A stretch of DNA of 64,000 bases from Alistipes sp. (GTDB lineage: Bacteria; Bacteroidota; Bacteroidia; Bacteroidales; Rikenellaceae). The DNA is taken from assembly GCF_020026455.1 (NCBI RefSeq), contig NZ_JAHHQJ010000007.1, positions 62,001 to 126,000 of the forward strand, read 5' to 3'. Under the pieces are notes generated by a model. The model worked only from the letters and a program-made list of their open reading frames with translations. It did no database searches and was not told the origin of the DNA. Below, piece after piece: positions 48,414-57,221 of this stretch; the first letter of the stretch is position 1; each line of letters begins with the position of its first letter. Position numbers and translations under genes: made by a program.

Positions 48414-49622
48414 TTACTCCGAACGGCGTTTGACCCCCAGGCGCGGACAGCGGTGGAACTCCTTCGTGCGGTCGAACAGGTAACGGTAGGTGGTGTGCAC
48501 CTTGTGGCGCGCAGCGCAGACGTAGGTCTCGATCATGCGGTTCATCACGGGATTGAAATCGCCGATCCAGGCCAGCTCCATCGACTTGTAGGGATTTTTC
48601 GTCCGTTCGAGGAACTGCCAGTACTTGACCATGATGGCCGATTCGACGCCCTTGCCGTGGAACTCCGGCGTGATGCCGAAAATGAGCCCGAAAATGCGGT
48701 CGCACGACTTGCGCACCTTCAGATCCCACATCAGCCACAGCTTCTGCCACAAGCCGAATTTGCCGTTGAATTTGCCGATCAGGCGGTTCAGGTCGGGAAT
48801 GGTGATGAAAAAACCGATCGGCTCCTCGTTGAAATAGGCGAAGAAAATGATGTTGGGGTCGATGATCGGCTTCATCTCCCGGACCATCGCCAGCGCCTCC
48901 TCCTGCGTCATCGGTTTGACTCCCGAGAACAGGGCCCACGCCTTGTTGTATATGACGCGGAAACTCTCGGCCGCCTCCTCCAGATTGTTCATGTCGATGT
49001 TCTCGACCCGGTAACCCGGCACGGTGTAGAGCCGCTCGGCACGGGCGAAAATCTGCTTGTTGGCCTCCGAATCGTTCACCCGCCAGATAAAGCTGTGCTG
49101 GTTGAAGTAGTTCTTGAACCCGTAGTTTTCGAACAGATCCCTGTAGTAGGGCGGATTGTAGGGATTCTTGTAGAGCGGCTGGAATTCGTAACCCCCGACC
49201 AGCAGCCCCCACCAGTCGCGGCGCTGCCCGAAATTGATCGGGCCGTCCATGGCCTCCATGCCGCGGCTGGCGAGCCACATGCGCGAAGCGTCGAAGAGCA
49301 TGTCGGCGACCTGCTGTTCATCGATCGACTCGAAGAACCCGCAACCGCCCGTCGGCTGCTCTTCGAGGGCGGCCTTCTCCCGGTTGTAGAACGCCGCGAT
49401 GCGGCCGACGACCTCGCCCCGCGCATTGCGTGCCACCCAGCGAATGGCCTCGCCGTCGGCGAAAAGTTCGTTCTGTGACGGATCGAAAACCTTGAGGACA
49501 TCCACGTCCAGCGGGCAGACCCAGTTGCGGTTTCCCTTATAGATTCGTTTCGGAAGATCCAGCCACTCGCGCTCCAGGGCGGAAGTGGTGACCTCCTGCA
49601 GGCTATATTTCACCTTGTTCAT
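48414..49622 (-). CDS. acetyltransferase-fold protein (YghO-like), function unknown
   Basis: A 402-residue protein found in Bacteroidetes and related to E. coli YghO by general likeness. It has two GNAT-like halves: VARNARGEVVGRIAAFYN (about 62-80) with DGPINFGQRRDWWGLLVGGY, and ANIIFFAYF-type strand NIIFFAYFNEEPIGFFITIP (about 258) with ITPEFHGKGVESAIMVKYWQ, where the Q/RxxGxG acetyl-CoA loop would be. Substrate unknown. It is divergent from the receiver-PPDK gene and has its own -7 element. Confidence 0.75.
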   Translation of the reverse strand: MNKVKYSLQEVTTSALEREWLDLPKRIYKGNRNWVCPLDVDVLKVFDPSQNELFADGEAIRWVARNARGEVVGRIAAFYNREKAALEEQPTGGCGFFESIDEQQVADMLFDASRMWLASRGMEAMDGPINFGQRRDWWGLLVGGYEFQPLYKNPYNPPYYRDLFENYGFKNYFNQHSFIWRVNDSEANKQIFARAERLYTVPGYRVENIDMNNLEEAAESFRVIYNKAWALFSGVKPMTQEEALAMVREMKPIIDPNIIFFAYFNEEPIGFFITIPDLNRLIGKFNGKFGLWQKLWLMWDLKVRKSCDRIFGLIFGITPEFHGKGVESAIMVKYWQFLERTKNPYKSMELAWIGDFNPVMNRMIETYVCAARHKVHTTYRYLFDRTKEFHRCPRLGVKRRSE

Positions 49623-49656
49623 CTTGTCTTGCGGTTATTTTCAGCGTTTCCGATTT

Positions 49657-49664
49657 CAAAGGTA
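49657..49664 (-). promoter_or_regulatory. -7 element of the acetyltransferase-fold gene
   Basis: TACCTTTG on the minus strand, 34 nt before the start codon. Confidence 0.6.
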
Positions 49665-49677
49665 ACAATTTTTTCCT

Positions 49678-49685
49678 TATTTTTG
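49678..49685 (+). promoter_or_regulatory. -7 element of the receiver-PPDK gene
   Basis: TATTTTTG on the plus strand, about 160 nt before the ATG and 13 bp from the divergent -7 element. Confidence 0.45.
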
Positions 49686-49846
49686 TTTTCGGAACCGGAT
49701 ACTTTCCATTCCGCGCCGCCGAAGTCCCGCCGAGGCAGGGATTCGGCGGCCGGCAAGGCCCGCAAACGACACCCACGGCGGCGCAAACGCGGATCCGAAC
49801 CGGAAAACAGCACCTCAACACAGAGACCGAACAAAACGCGCAATCG

Positions 49847-52828
49847 ATGAACAAAAGCCTGGAACAATACATGCCCGACGGGAACAAACTCCCCTACAGC
49901 TTCATGAAATACCGGATCCACAAAATCCTGCTCGTATGCTGCAGCTACGACGGCTACATTCTGGAGGAGGACGGACGCATTGAGTCGCAGATCAACCAGG
50001 AGTACATCGACCTCAACATGTCGAACCCGCCGTCGCTGACGCGCGTCAGTTCGACCGCCGAAGCGCTCGAGGCGCTCGATCGGGACGATTCGTTCGATTT
50101 CATCCTCACGATGTACAACGTCGGCGAACCCGACGTCTTCTCGTTCGCCAAGATCGTCAAGGAGCGGCACCCGAATACCCCCGTGGCGCTGCTGACCTCC
50201 TTTTCGAAGGATATCTACCGCCGCATCGAGGAGCAGGACCGATCGGGCCTCGACTACATCTTCTCGTGGCACGGCAACACGGAACTGATCATCGCCATCA
50301 TCAAGCTGATCGAGGACAAGATGAACGCAGACGAGGACATCCGCGAAGGGGGCGTGCAGGCCATCCTGCTCGTCGAGGACTCGATCCGCTTCTATTCCAC
50401 CTATCTGCCGGAGATCTACAAACTGCTGCTGCTGCAGAACACCGAATTTCTGAAGGATGCCTTCAACGAGCAGCAGCAGGTGCTGCGCAAGCGCGCCCGG
50501 CCGAAAATCCTGCTGGCCCGCTGCTACGAGGAGGCCGTGGAGCTGTACGAACGTTACAAGAAAAACCTGCTGGGCGTGATCTCCGACGTGGGCTTTGTGA
50601 TCCACCGCAACGACCCGCCCGAGAGCGAGAAACTCGACGCCGGGATCGACCTGTGCCGCCGCATCCGCGAGGACAACCCGCTGATGCCCGTTCTGTTGCA
50701 GTCGTCGCAGGTAGCTTTCGGCAAACAGGCCGCGGAGCTGGGTGCGGGATTCATCGCCAAGAACTCCAAGACGCTGCTCTCGCAGCTGCACGACTACATC
50801 GCCGTGGAATTCGCCTTCGGAGACTTCGTCTTCAAGGACCCGGACACGGGGGCAGAGATCGGCCGCGCAAAGGACCTGACGCAGATGCAGCAGATGATCG
50901 CCACGATCCCCGACCGGGCGTTCGAATACCACACCTCGCAGAACCACCTATCGAAATGGCTCTATTCGCGGGGACTGTTCCCGCTGGCGGCGTCGATCCG
51001 CCAGTATAACAAGAGCCACTTCTCGTCGGTCGAAGAGCACCGCCTCGTGCTGGTCGGGCTCATCCGCGACTACCGCACACTGCTCGGACAGGGCGTCGTG
51101 GCGCGTTTCGACACCGAGACCTACTCCGACGCCGTGGCCTTCGCGCGCATCGGCGAGGGTTCGCTCGGCGGCAAGGCCCGCGGCCTGGCGTTCATGAACT
51201 CGATGCTCATGAAGCACCGCCAGTACGACAAGCACGAAAACGTGCGCATCATGATCCCGCGGTCGGTGGTCATCGCCACGGAGTTCTTCGACGACTTCAT
51301 CCAACACAACGGACTGAAATACATCATCTCGCAGGATTTTTCCGACGAGGAGATCCTCTCGGAATTCGTCAGTTCGGTGCTCCCGTTCCGGCTGCGCGAG
51401 GCGCTGAAAAGCTACATCCGCACCGTGCGCACGCCGCTGGCCATCCGCTCGTCGTCGAAACTCGAAGACTCGCACTACCAGCCTTTCGCCGGCATCTACT
51501 CGACCTACATGATCCCCTATGTCGACAACGAGGACCAGATGCTGCGCCTGCTGCTCAAAGCGGTCAAAAGCGTCTACGCCTCGGTCTATTTCGCGACGTC
51601 GAGGGCCTACATCCAGTCGTCGCAGAACCTCATCTCGGAGGAGAAGATGGCCGTGATCATTCAGGAGGTGTGCGGCACGGAGCAGGACGGGCTGTTCTTC
51701 CCCACCTGTTCGGGCGTGGCCCGCTCAATCAACTACTACCCCATCGGCGACGAACGCCCGGAGGACGGCGTCTGCAACATCGCCATGGGGCTGGGCAAAC
51801 TGGTCGTGGACGGAGGACGCACGCTGCGCTTCTCGCCCCGCTACCCGCAGAAGGTGCTCCAGACCTCGACGCCCGAGCTGGCGCTGCGCGACACACAAAG
51901 CGAAGTGCTCGCCCTGAGCCTCCGTCCCGAGGAGTTCCGCACGTCGATCAACGACGCGGTGAACCTGCACCGGCTGAGCCTGACCCAGATCGGCGGCTTC
52001 CGCAACTCGAAATTCGTCTGCTCGGTCTGGGACCGCGAGAACGAACGCATCTCCGACAGCCCGTTCGACCGCGGTCGCAAGGTCATAACGTTCAACAACA
52101 TCCTCAAGTACAACACCTTCCCGCTGGCCGAGATCATCTCCGACATCCTGCAGATGGGCGCCGAGGAGATGCGCTGTCCCGTGGAGGTGGAATTTGCCGT
52201 CAACATGGACGTGGCGCCCGGACAGCGACAGGTTTTCAACCTGCTGCAGATCCGTCCGATCATCGACAACCAGGACAACCGGGCCATCGACTGGAACGAG
52301 GTCGACACCTCCCGGGCGCTGATCTACGGCGAACAGGCCCTCGGCATCGGGCAGATGACCGACATAGCCGACATCATCTATGTGAAATCAGAGGCCTTCG
52401 ACTCGCTGGCGACCGAGAAGATTGCCGAAGAGCTGCTGACGCTCAACGGCAGCATGCGCGATCAGGGACGGCCCTACATCCTCGTGGGCCCCGGCCGCTG
52501 GGGCTCCTCGGACCCGTTCCTCGGGGTGCCGGTCAAGTGGAACCACATCTCCGAGGCCAAGGTGATCGTCGAATGCGGCATCGCGAAGTTCGACGTGGAG
52601 CCGTCACAGGGCACGCACTTCTTCCAGAACGTCACTTCGTTGGGCGTGGGCTATCTGACGATCAACCCCTTCCGCGGCGACGGGCTCTTCCGCGAAACGG
52701 AGCTCGACGCCCGGCAGGCGCTGTACGACGGAACCTACCTGAGGCAGGTGCGTTTCGAGCGCCCGCTGTGGGTCTGCATCGACGGACGCTCGAACAAAGG
52801 CATGGTGTGCGAAGGGCAAAACGATTAG
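49847..52828 (+). CDS. receiver-like/PPDK-N (PEP-pyruvate-binding) protein
   Basis: A 993-residue cytoplasmic protein. Two response-regulator-like segments come first (about 25-155, HKILLVCCSYDGYILEEDG and PNTPVALLTSFSKDIYRRIE; about 165-330, QAILLVEDSIRFYSTYLPEI and PLMPVLLQSSQVAFGKQAAE). A nucleotide-binding PPDK_N domain follows (about 435-760) with EGSLGGKARGLAFM, LAIRSSSKLEDSHYQPFAGI and AEEMRCPVEVEFAVNMD. A C-terminal ~200 residues contain ILVGPGRWGSSDPFLGVPV. The phosphohistidine swivel and the TIM barrel of PEP synthase/PPDK are absent, so it cannot be a complete synthase. It may be a signalling or phosphotransfer protein. Confidence 0.85.
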   Translation: MNKSLEQYMPDGNKLPYSFMKYRIHKILLVCCSYDGYILEEDGRIESQINQEYIDLNMSNPPSLTRVSSTAEALEALDRDDSFDFILTMYNVGEPDVFSFAKIVKERHPNTPVALLTSFSKDIYRRIEEQDRSGLDYIFSWHGNTELIIAIIKLIEDKMNADEDIREGGVQAILLVEDSIRFYSTYLPEIYKLLLLQNTEFLKDAFNEQQQVLRKRARPKILLARCYEEAVELYERYKKNLLGVISDVGFVIHRNDPPESEKLDAGIDLCRRIREDNPLMPVLLQSSQVAFGKQAAELGAGFIAKNSKTLLSQLHDYIAVEFAFGDFVFKDPDTGAEIGRAKDLTQMQQMIATIPDRAFEYHTSQNHLSKWLYSRGLFPLAASIRQYNKSHFSSVEEHRLVLVGLIRDYRTLLGQGVVARFDTETYSDAVAFARIGEGSLGGKARGLAFMNSMLMKHRQYDKHENVRIMIPRSVVIATEFFDDFIQHNGLKYIISQDFSDEEILSEFVSSVLPFRLREALKSYIRTVRTPLAIRSSSKLEDSHYQPFAGIYSTYMIPYVDNEDQMLRLLLKAVKSVYASVYFATSRAYIQSSQNLISEEKMAVIIQEVCGTEQDGLFFPTCSGVARSINYYPIGDERPEDGVCNIAMGLGKLVVDGGRTLRFSPRYPQKVLQTSTPELALRDTQSEVLALSLRPEEFRTSINDAVNLHRLSLTQIGGFRNSKFVCSVWDRENERISDSPFDRGRKVITFNNILKYNTFPLAEIISDILQMGAEEMRCPVEVEFAVNMDVAPGQRQVFNLLQIRPIIDNQDNRAIDWNEVDTSRALIYGEQALGIGQMTDIADIIYVKSEAFDSLATEKIAEELLTLNGSMRDQGRPYILVGPGRWGSSDPFLGVPVKWNHISEAKVIVECGIAKFDVEPSQGTHFFQNVTSLGVGYLTINPFRGDGLFRETELDARQALYDGTYLRQVRFERPLWVCIDGRSNKGMVCEGQND

Positions 52829-52878
52829 GATCTAAAATAATTTTTCCCGAAAAGATTACAATCTGTCGGAAATATTTT

Positions 52879-52886
52879 TATATTTG
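52879..52886 (+). promoter_or_regulatory. -7 element of gdhA
   Basis: TATATTTG, 54 nt before the gdhA ATG, in an A/T-rich island; -33 box weak. Confidence 0.65.
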
Positions 52887-52940
52887 TGAAAGGATAGAAT
52901 CCGAACAGGACATGCAAACCAACCAAAAACCGATAGAGCT

Positions 52941-54278
52941 ATGAACGTTAACAAAATTATGGCGGAACTCGAGCGCAAACATCCCGGCGAAAGCGAATAC
53001 CTGCAGGCCGTGCGCGAAGTTCTGATGACCGTGGAGGATGCTTACAACCAGCACCCGGAATTCGAAGCCAACCGCATCGCCGAACGCATCGTGGAACCCG
53101 ACCGGACCTTCACGTTCAAGGTCGTATGGGTCGACGACAAGGGCGACGTACAGGTGAACACGGGTTACCGCGTGCAGTTCAACAACGCCATCGGCCCCTA
53201 CAAGGGCGGACTGCGCTTCCACCCCTCGGTGAACCCCTCGATCCTGAAGTTCCTCGGCTTCGAACAGATCTTCAAGAACGCGCTGACGACCCTCCCGATG
53301 GGCGGCGCGAAGGGCGGCTCGGATTTCAACCCCAAAGGCAAGTCGGACCGCGAGGTGATGCGCTTCTGCCAGGCCTTCATGACCGAACTGTGGCGCCACA
53401 TCGGCCCGCAGACCGACGTCCCGGCAGGTGACATCGGCGTCGGCGGACGCGAAATCGGCTACCTCTACGGCATGTACCGCAAGTTGGCCCTGGAGAACAC
53501 CGGTGTACTGACGGGCAAGGGCATGACCTACGGCGGATCGCTGATCCGTCCCGAGGCAACGGGCTTCGGAGCCGTCTATTTCCTGCGCCAGATGCTCGAA
53601 AAGGCCGGCATGGAGATCAAGGGACAGACCATTGCCATCTCGGGCTTCGGCAATGTGGCTTGGGGTGCAGCGACGAAGGCCACGGAGCTGGGTGCCAAGG
53701 TGGTGACGATCTCGGGTCCCGACGGGTACATCTACGATCCGGAGGGCCTCAATGCCGAGAAGATCGCCTACATGCTCGAACTGCGCGCGTCGAACAACGA
53801 CGTGGTGGAGCCGTATGCCGCAAAATTCCCCGGCTCGACGTTCTTTGCGGGCAAGAAACCCTGGGAGGTCAAGGTGGACATCGCCATGCCGTGCGCCACG
53901 CAGAACGAGCTGGACGGCGAGGATGCCAAGCGTCTGCTGGCCAATGGCGTGAAAGTCGTGGCCGAGGTTTCGAACATGGGCTGCCGTCCGGAGGCCATCG
54001 ACGCCTTCATCGCGGCGAAGATTCCCTACGGACCGGGCAAGGCCGTGAACGCCGGCGGCGTGGCCACGTCGGGTCTCGAAATGACGCAGAACTCCCAGAA
54101 ACTCAACTGGACGGCCGAGGAGGTCGACGCCAAGCTGCACCAGATCATGTCGTCGATCCACCACGCCTGCGTGGAGTACGGCACCGAGAAGGACGGCTAC
54201 CTCAACTACATGAAGGGCGCCAACATCGCGGGCTTCATGAAGGTCGCCAAGTCGATGGTCGAGCAGGGTGTCATCTAA
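52941..54278 (+). CDS. gdhA: glutamate dehydrogenase (NADP type)
   Basis: Hexameric glutamate dehydrogenase for ammonium assimilation, 445 residues. GPYKGGLRFHPSVNPSILKF and LPMGGAKGGSDFNPKGKSD contain the substrate-binding and catalytic lysines, TDVPAGDIGVGGREIGYLY follows, and ISGFGNVAWGAATKATELGA is the nucleotide-binding site. The length and KGKSD/RPEATGF signatures are of the small NADP-linked class. Monocistronic with a strong terminator. Confidence 0.96.
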   Translation: MNVNKIMAELERKHPGESEYLQAVREVLMTVEDAYNQHPEFEANRIAERIVEPDRTFTFKVVWVDDKGDVQVNTGYRVQFNNAIGPYKGGLRFHPSVNPSILKFLGFEQIFKNALTTLPMGGAKGGSDFNPKGKSDREVMRFCQAFMTELWRHIGPQTDVPAGDIGVGGREIGYLYGMYRKLALENTGVLTGKGMTYGGSLIRPEATGFGAVYFLRQMLEKAGMEIKGQTIAISGFGNVAWGAATKATELGAKVVTISGPDGYIYDPEGLNAEKIAYMLELRASNNDVVEPYAAKFPGSTFFAGKKPWEVKVDIAMPCATQNELDGEDAKRLLANGVKVVAEVSNMGCRPEAIDAFIAAKIPYGPGKAVNAGGVATSGLEMTQNSQKLNWTAEEVDAKLHQIMSSIHHACVEYGTEKDGYLNYMKGANIAGFMKVAKSMVEQGVI

Positions 54279-54294
54279 ACCCGATTTACTCTGT

Positions 54295-54328
54295 AAAAAA
54301 GGCGAACTCTCTTCGAGTTCGCCTTTTT
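54295..54328 (+). terminator. terminator of gdhA
   Basis: AAGGCGAACTC/GAGTTCGCCTT, 11-bp perfect stem, 5-nt loop, A-run before and T5 after. Confidence 0.93.
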
Positions 54329-54518
54329 CCTTGCGCCAAAATTCGGGTTCAGGTCCTCGCATCCCCCCGGTCTTCCGCCAACCATTCCTCCCCGGGAGCT
54401 AATTCGGGCGTATGGGCCAACCGGCGCAAGCCTTATGAAAAATCATACGGACATACAGCAGGACCGATCGTTTGGTACGAGCGGGAATCGGCTTCGAAAA
54501 AGCAAACGGGACCGCAGC

Positions 54519-54627
54519 CAACAGGATTCGCGACAACAGAATTCACAGCCAACAGGTTCTGCGGCCAACAGGATTCGCGACAACAGGATTTGCGACAACA
54601 GGATTTGCTGCCAACAGGTTCTGCGGC
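54519..54627. repeat. 15/16-bp tandem repeat, seven degenerate units
   Basis: The core CAACAG begins at 54519, 54534, 54550, 54566, 54581, 54596 and 54612, and a final CAATA is at 54628. Spacings are 15,16,16,15,15,16,16. Units alternate between CAACAGGATTCGCGA and CAACAGGTTCTGCGGC types. The irregular period argues against coding. It lies between the gdhA and pgi terminators. The rest of 54329-54518 holds nothing that I recognise. Confidence 0.88.
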
Positions 54628-54631
54628 CAAT

Positions 54632-54666
54632 AAAAAAGCCAATCCCCGCGGGGGATTGGCTTTTTT
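54632..54666. terminator. bidirectional terminator downstream of pgi
   Basis: AAAAAAGCCAATCCCC/GGGGATTGGCTTTTTT, 16-bp perfect stem with a GCG loop. It can act for pgi on the minus strand and for plus-strand read-through. Confidence 0.93.
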
Positions 54667-54682
54667 AGGATCGGACACCAGA

Positions 54683-56017
54683 TTACAACCGCGCCTTGAT
54701 GGCTTTCGAGGCCTCCTCGTAGCCGGGTTTGTCCAGCAAGGCGAACATATTCTTCTTGTACGCCTCGACACCCGGCTGGTCAAAGGGATTGACGCCCAAC
54801 ATATAGCCGCTGATGCCGCAGGCCTTCTCGAAGAAGTAGAGCAGCCCGCCGATCACGCCCGCCGAGATTTCGGGAATCTCGATGCGGATGTTGGGAACAC
54901 CCCCGTCCACGTGGGCCAGCTGAACGCCCAGTTCGGCCATGCGGTTGACCTCCGAGATACGCTTCCCGGCCAGGAAGTTCAGTCCGTCGAGGTTCTCCCC
55001 GTCGGCCTCGATCAGCACCTCGGCAGCAGGTTTGGCCACCGAAATGATCGTCTCGAAGAGGGTGCGCTCGCCGTCCTGGATATACTGTCCCATCGAGTGC
55101 AGGTCGGCCGTCAGCGTGACGCTCGCCGGGAAGATGCCCTTGCCCTGCTTGCCCTCGCTCTCGCCGTAGAGCTGTTTCCACCACTCGTTGACATACTGCA
55201 GTTTGGGTTCGTAGGAACCCAGAATCTCGATCTTCTTGCCTGCGTTGTAGAGGATATTGCGCACGGCGGCGTAGACGGCTGCCGGATTCTCCTCGAAAGG
55301 CACCCCTTCGGCCGTGGCACGCTCCATCTCCTGCGCACCGTGCACGAGGGCTGCGATGTCCACACCGGCAACGGCCAGCGGCAGCAGACCCACGGGCGTC
55401 AGCACCGAGAAACGTCCGCCCACGTCGTCGGGAATGACAAACGTCGGATAACCCTCCTGCGTGGCCAGAGTCTTCAACGCCCCGCGCGCCCGGTCGGTGA
55501 TGGCCACGATACGCTCCGCAGCCTCCTCCTTACCGTAGCGTTTTTCGATCTCGGCCTTGATCAGGCGGAAAGCGATGGCCGGCTCGGTCGTCGTGCCCGA
55601 CTTCGAAATCACGATGGCGGCGATCGAATGCTCCTTCAGTGCGGCGAGCAGTTCGGCAGTGTAATCCTCCGAAATATTCTGTCCGGCAAAAATGACCGTG
55701 GGGTCCTTCTGCTCCTTGTGCAGGAGTTTGAAGGGGTCGCTCATGGCCTCGAGCACGGCCTTGGCCCCGAGATACGAGCCGCCGATGCCGATACAGACGA
55801 CCACGTCGGCTTTCGAGCGCAGTTTCGCGGCCTCCGTCCGGATGGCCTCGATCTCCTCCTCCGAAATCGAGGAGGGGAGGTGCACCCAGCCCAGAAAATC
55901 GTTGCCGGCACCTTTGCCCGAATGCAGCAGCGCATTGGCTGCCTGAGCCCGGCCCTCGATATCGGCCGAAATCTCAATGCCCGTCTTGGCAATGTCCAAT
56001 TTCACATTTTTCATCAT
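54683..56017 (-). CDS. pgi: glucose-6-phosphate isomerase
   Basis: Glycolytic isomerase, 444 residues, of the shorter bacterial class. VVCIGIGGSYLGAKAVLEAM, VISKSGTTTEPAIAFRL (sugar-phosphate loop), DDVGGRFSVLTPVGLLPLAV (PROSITE-like) and NPFDQPGVEAYKKNMF carry the active site. I start at the first of two ATGs (56017); codons further upstream lie in gpsA. It follows gpsA by 8 nt in one operon. Confidence 0.96.
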   Translation of the reverse strand: MMKNVKLDIAKTGIEISADIEGRAQAANALLHSGKGAGNDFLGWVHLPSSISEEEIEAIRTEAAKLRSKADVVVCIGIGGSYLGAKAVLEAMSDPFKLLHKEQKDPTVIFAGQNISEDYTAELLAALKEHSIAAIVISKSGTTTEPAIAFRLIKAEIEKRYGKEEAAERIVAITDRARGALKTLATQEGYPTFVIPDDVGGRFSVLTPVGLLPLAVAGVDIAALVHGAQEMERATAEGVPFEENPAAVYAAVRNILYNAGKKIEILGSYEPKLQYVNEWWKQLYGESEGKQGKGIFPASVTLTADLHSMGQYIQDGERTLFETIISVAKPAAEVLIEADGENLDGLNFLAGKRISEVNRMAELGVQLAHVDGGVPNIRIEIPEISAGVIGGLLYFFEKACGISGYMLGVNPFDQPGVEAYKKNMFALLDKPGYEEASKAIKARL

Positions 56018-56025
56018 ATCGCTAA

Positions 56026-57033
56026 CTAAATTAATTTGGTTGTCAGTTCCTGCATGCACCTGCGCGCCGAGGCCCCCTCGTAGAGCACCCGGTAAACCAT
56101 GTCGGCAATGGGCATCTCGACCCGGTGGCGGAAGTTGATGTGCCGGATGCAATCGGCTGCGAAATAACCTTCGGCGACCATCGTCATCTCGTTCAGGGCG
56201 CTCTTGACGGTACAGCCGTGGCCGATGAGCAATCCCAGCCGGCGGTTGCGGCTGTAAACCGAATAGCAGGTCACCAGCAGGTCGCCCAGATAGGCTGAGA
56301 CCTGCGTGTTGCGCCTGTCGGGATAGCTCTCCTCCAGGAAACGCGTCATCTCGCCCGCCGCATTGGCAATCAGCACGGCCAGGAAATTGTCGCCGTATCC
56401 CAGTCCCACGGCGATGCCGACCGAAAGAGCATAGATGTTCTTGAGGATGGCGCCGTACTCGATACCGTAGAGGTCGGTGGAGTAGCTGAGGCGGACGTTG
56501 TCGCCGGCAAAGCGCTCGCCGATGCGCCGCGCGTTTTCGGGATCGGTGCAGACGACCGTTAGGTACGAAAGCTTGCCACGCGAGACCTCCTCGGCGTGCG
56601 AAGGGCCGGTCACCAGTCCGATCTGCCGGTAGGACAACCCGTAACGGTCGTGGATGTACTCCACGACGGTCTGGTAGTCACCCGGAACGATACCCTTGAT
56701 GGCCGAGACGATGAATTTGTCACGGAGCGAGACGGTCAGCGGGGCGAGGAAATCCTTGAGGTAGGCCGAAGGGACGGCGAGAATCACGATGTCGGCGTCG
56801 CGCACCACGGCGTCGAGATCGGAAGAGGGGGCGATGCTGTTGCGGTCGAATTCCAGATCGCTCAGATAACGGGAATTGCGCCCCTCCGAGCGCAGCGATT
56901 CGAGTACTTCGGGGTTACGGACATACCACCCTACACACCGACCGTTGGCTGCAAGCAGTCCGACGATGGCCGTCGCCCAGCTTCCATAACCGATGACCGC
57001 ACAGCGGGCTTCGGTTCCGATTTTATATTCCAT
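56026..57033 (-). CDS. gpsA: glycerol-3-phosphate dehydrogenase [NAD(P)+]
   Basis: Makes sn-glycerol-3-phosphate for phospholipids, 335 residues. The nucleotide-binding site is CAVIGYGSWATAIVGLLAAN, then DIVILAVPSAYLKDFL, IGLVTGPSHAEEVSRGKLSY, GAILKNIYALSVGIAVGLGY (catalytic Lys) and NTQVSAYLGDLLVTCYSVYSRNR-type sequence. The start MEYKIGTEAR (57033) is chosen over an upstream A/T-rich extension that covers the promoter. Operon with pgi, divergent from mreB. Confidence 0.95.
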   Translation of the reverse strand: MEYKIGTEARCAVIGYGSWATAIVGLLAANGRCVGWYVRNPEVLESLRSEGRNSRYLSDLEFDRNSIAPSSDLDAVVRDADIVILAVPSAYLKDFLAPLTVSLRDKFIVSAIKGIVPGDYQTVVEYIHDRYGLSYRQIGLVTGPSHAEEVSRGKLSYLTVVCTDPENARRIGERFAGDNVRLSYSTDLYGIEYGAILKNIYALSVGIAVGLGYGDNFLAVLIANAAGEMTRFLEESYPDRRNTQVSAYLGDLLVTCYSVYSRNRRLGLLIGHGCTVKSALNEMTMVAEGYFAADCIRHINFRHRVEMPIADMVYRVLYEGASARRCMQELTTKLI

Positions 57034-57056
57034 GCGGAGATTTTGTTTTTCAAGCA

Positions 57057-57064
57057 CAAATATA
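57057..57064 (-). promoter_or_regulatory. -7 element of gpsA-pgi
   Basis: TATATTTG on the minus strand, 23 nt before the gpsA start. Confidence 0.6.
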
Positions 57065-57113
57065 ATTAAAAAAAATTTTAGAATAAAATACAAAAATTTC
57101 CGGGGCTTTTTGT

Positions 57114-57121
57114 TACCTTTG
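57114..57121 (+). promoter_or_regulatory. -7 element of the mreB operon
   Basis: TACCTTTG, about 100 nt before the mreB ATG; A/T-rich upstream region shared with gpsA. Confidence 0.6.
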
Positions 57122-57221
57122 TCGAGATATATCATCCGACGGAACCCAAAGCGGCATTACGAACGCGTATCGGATTGAAAATAAAGCATTTCACGAAACA
57201 GACCAGTTGGGGTGTAGGAAT

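Noticed and set aside
54435..54668. Small Gln/Asn/Arg-rich protein over the CAACAG repeats
   Set aside because: Repeat spacing of 15 and 16 nt changes the frame between units, and the frame ends inside the pgi terminator.
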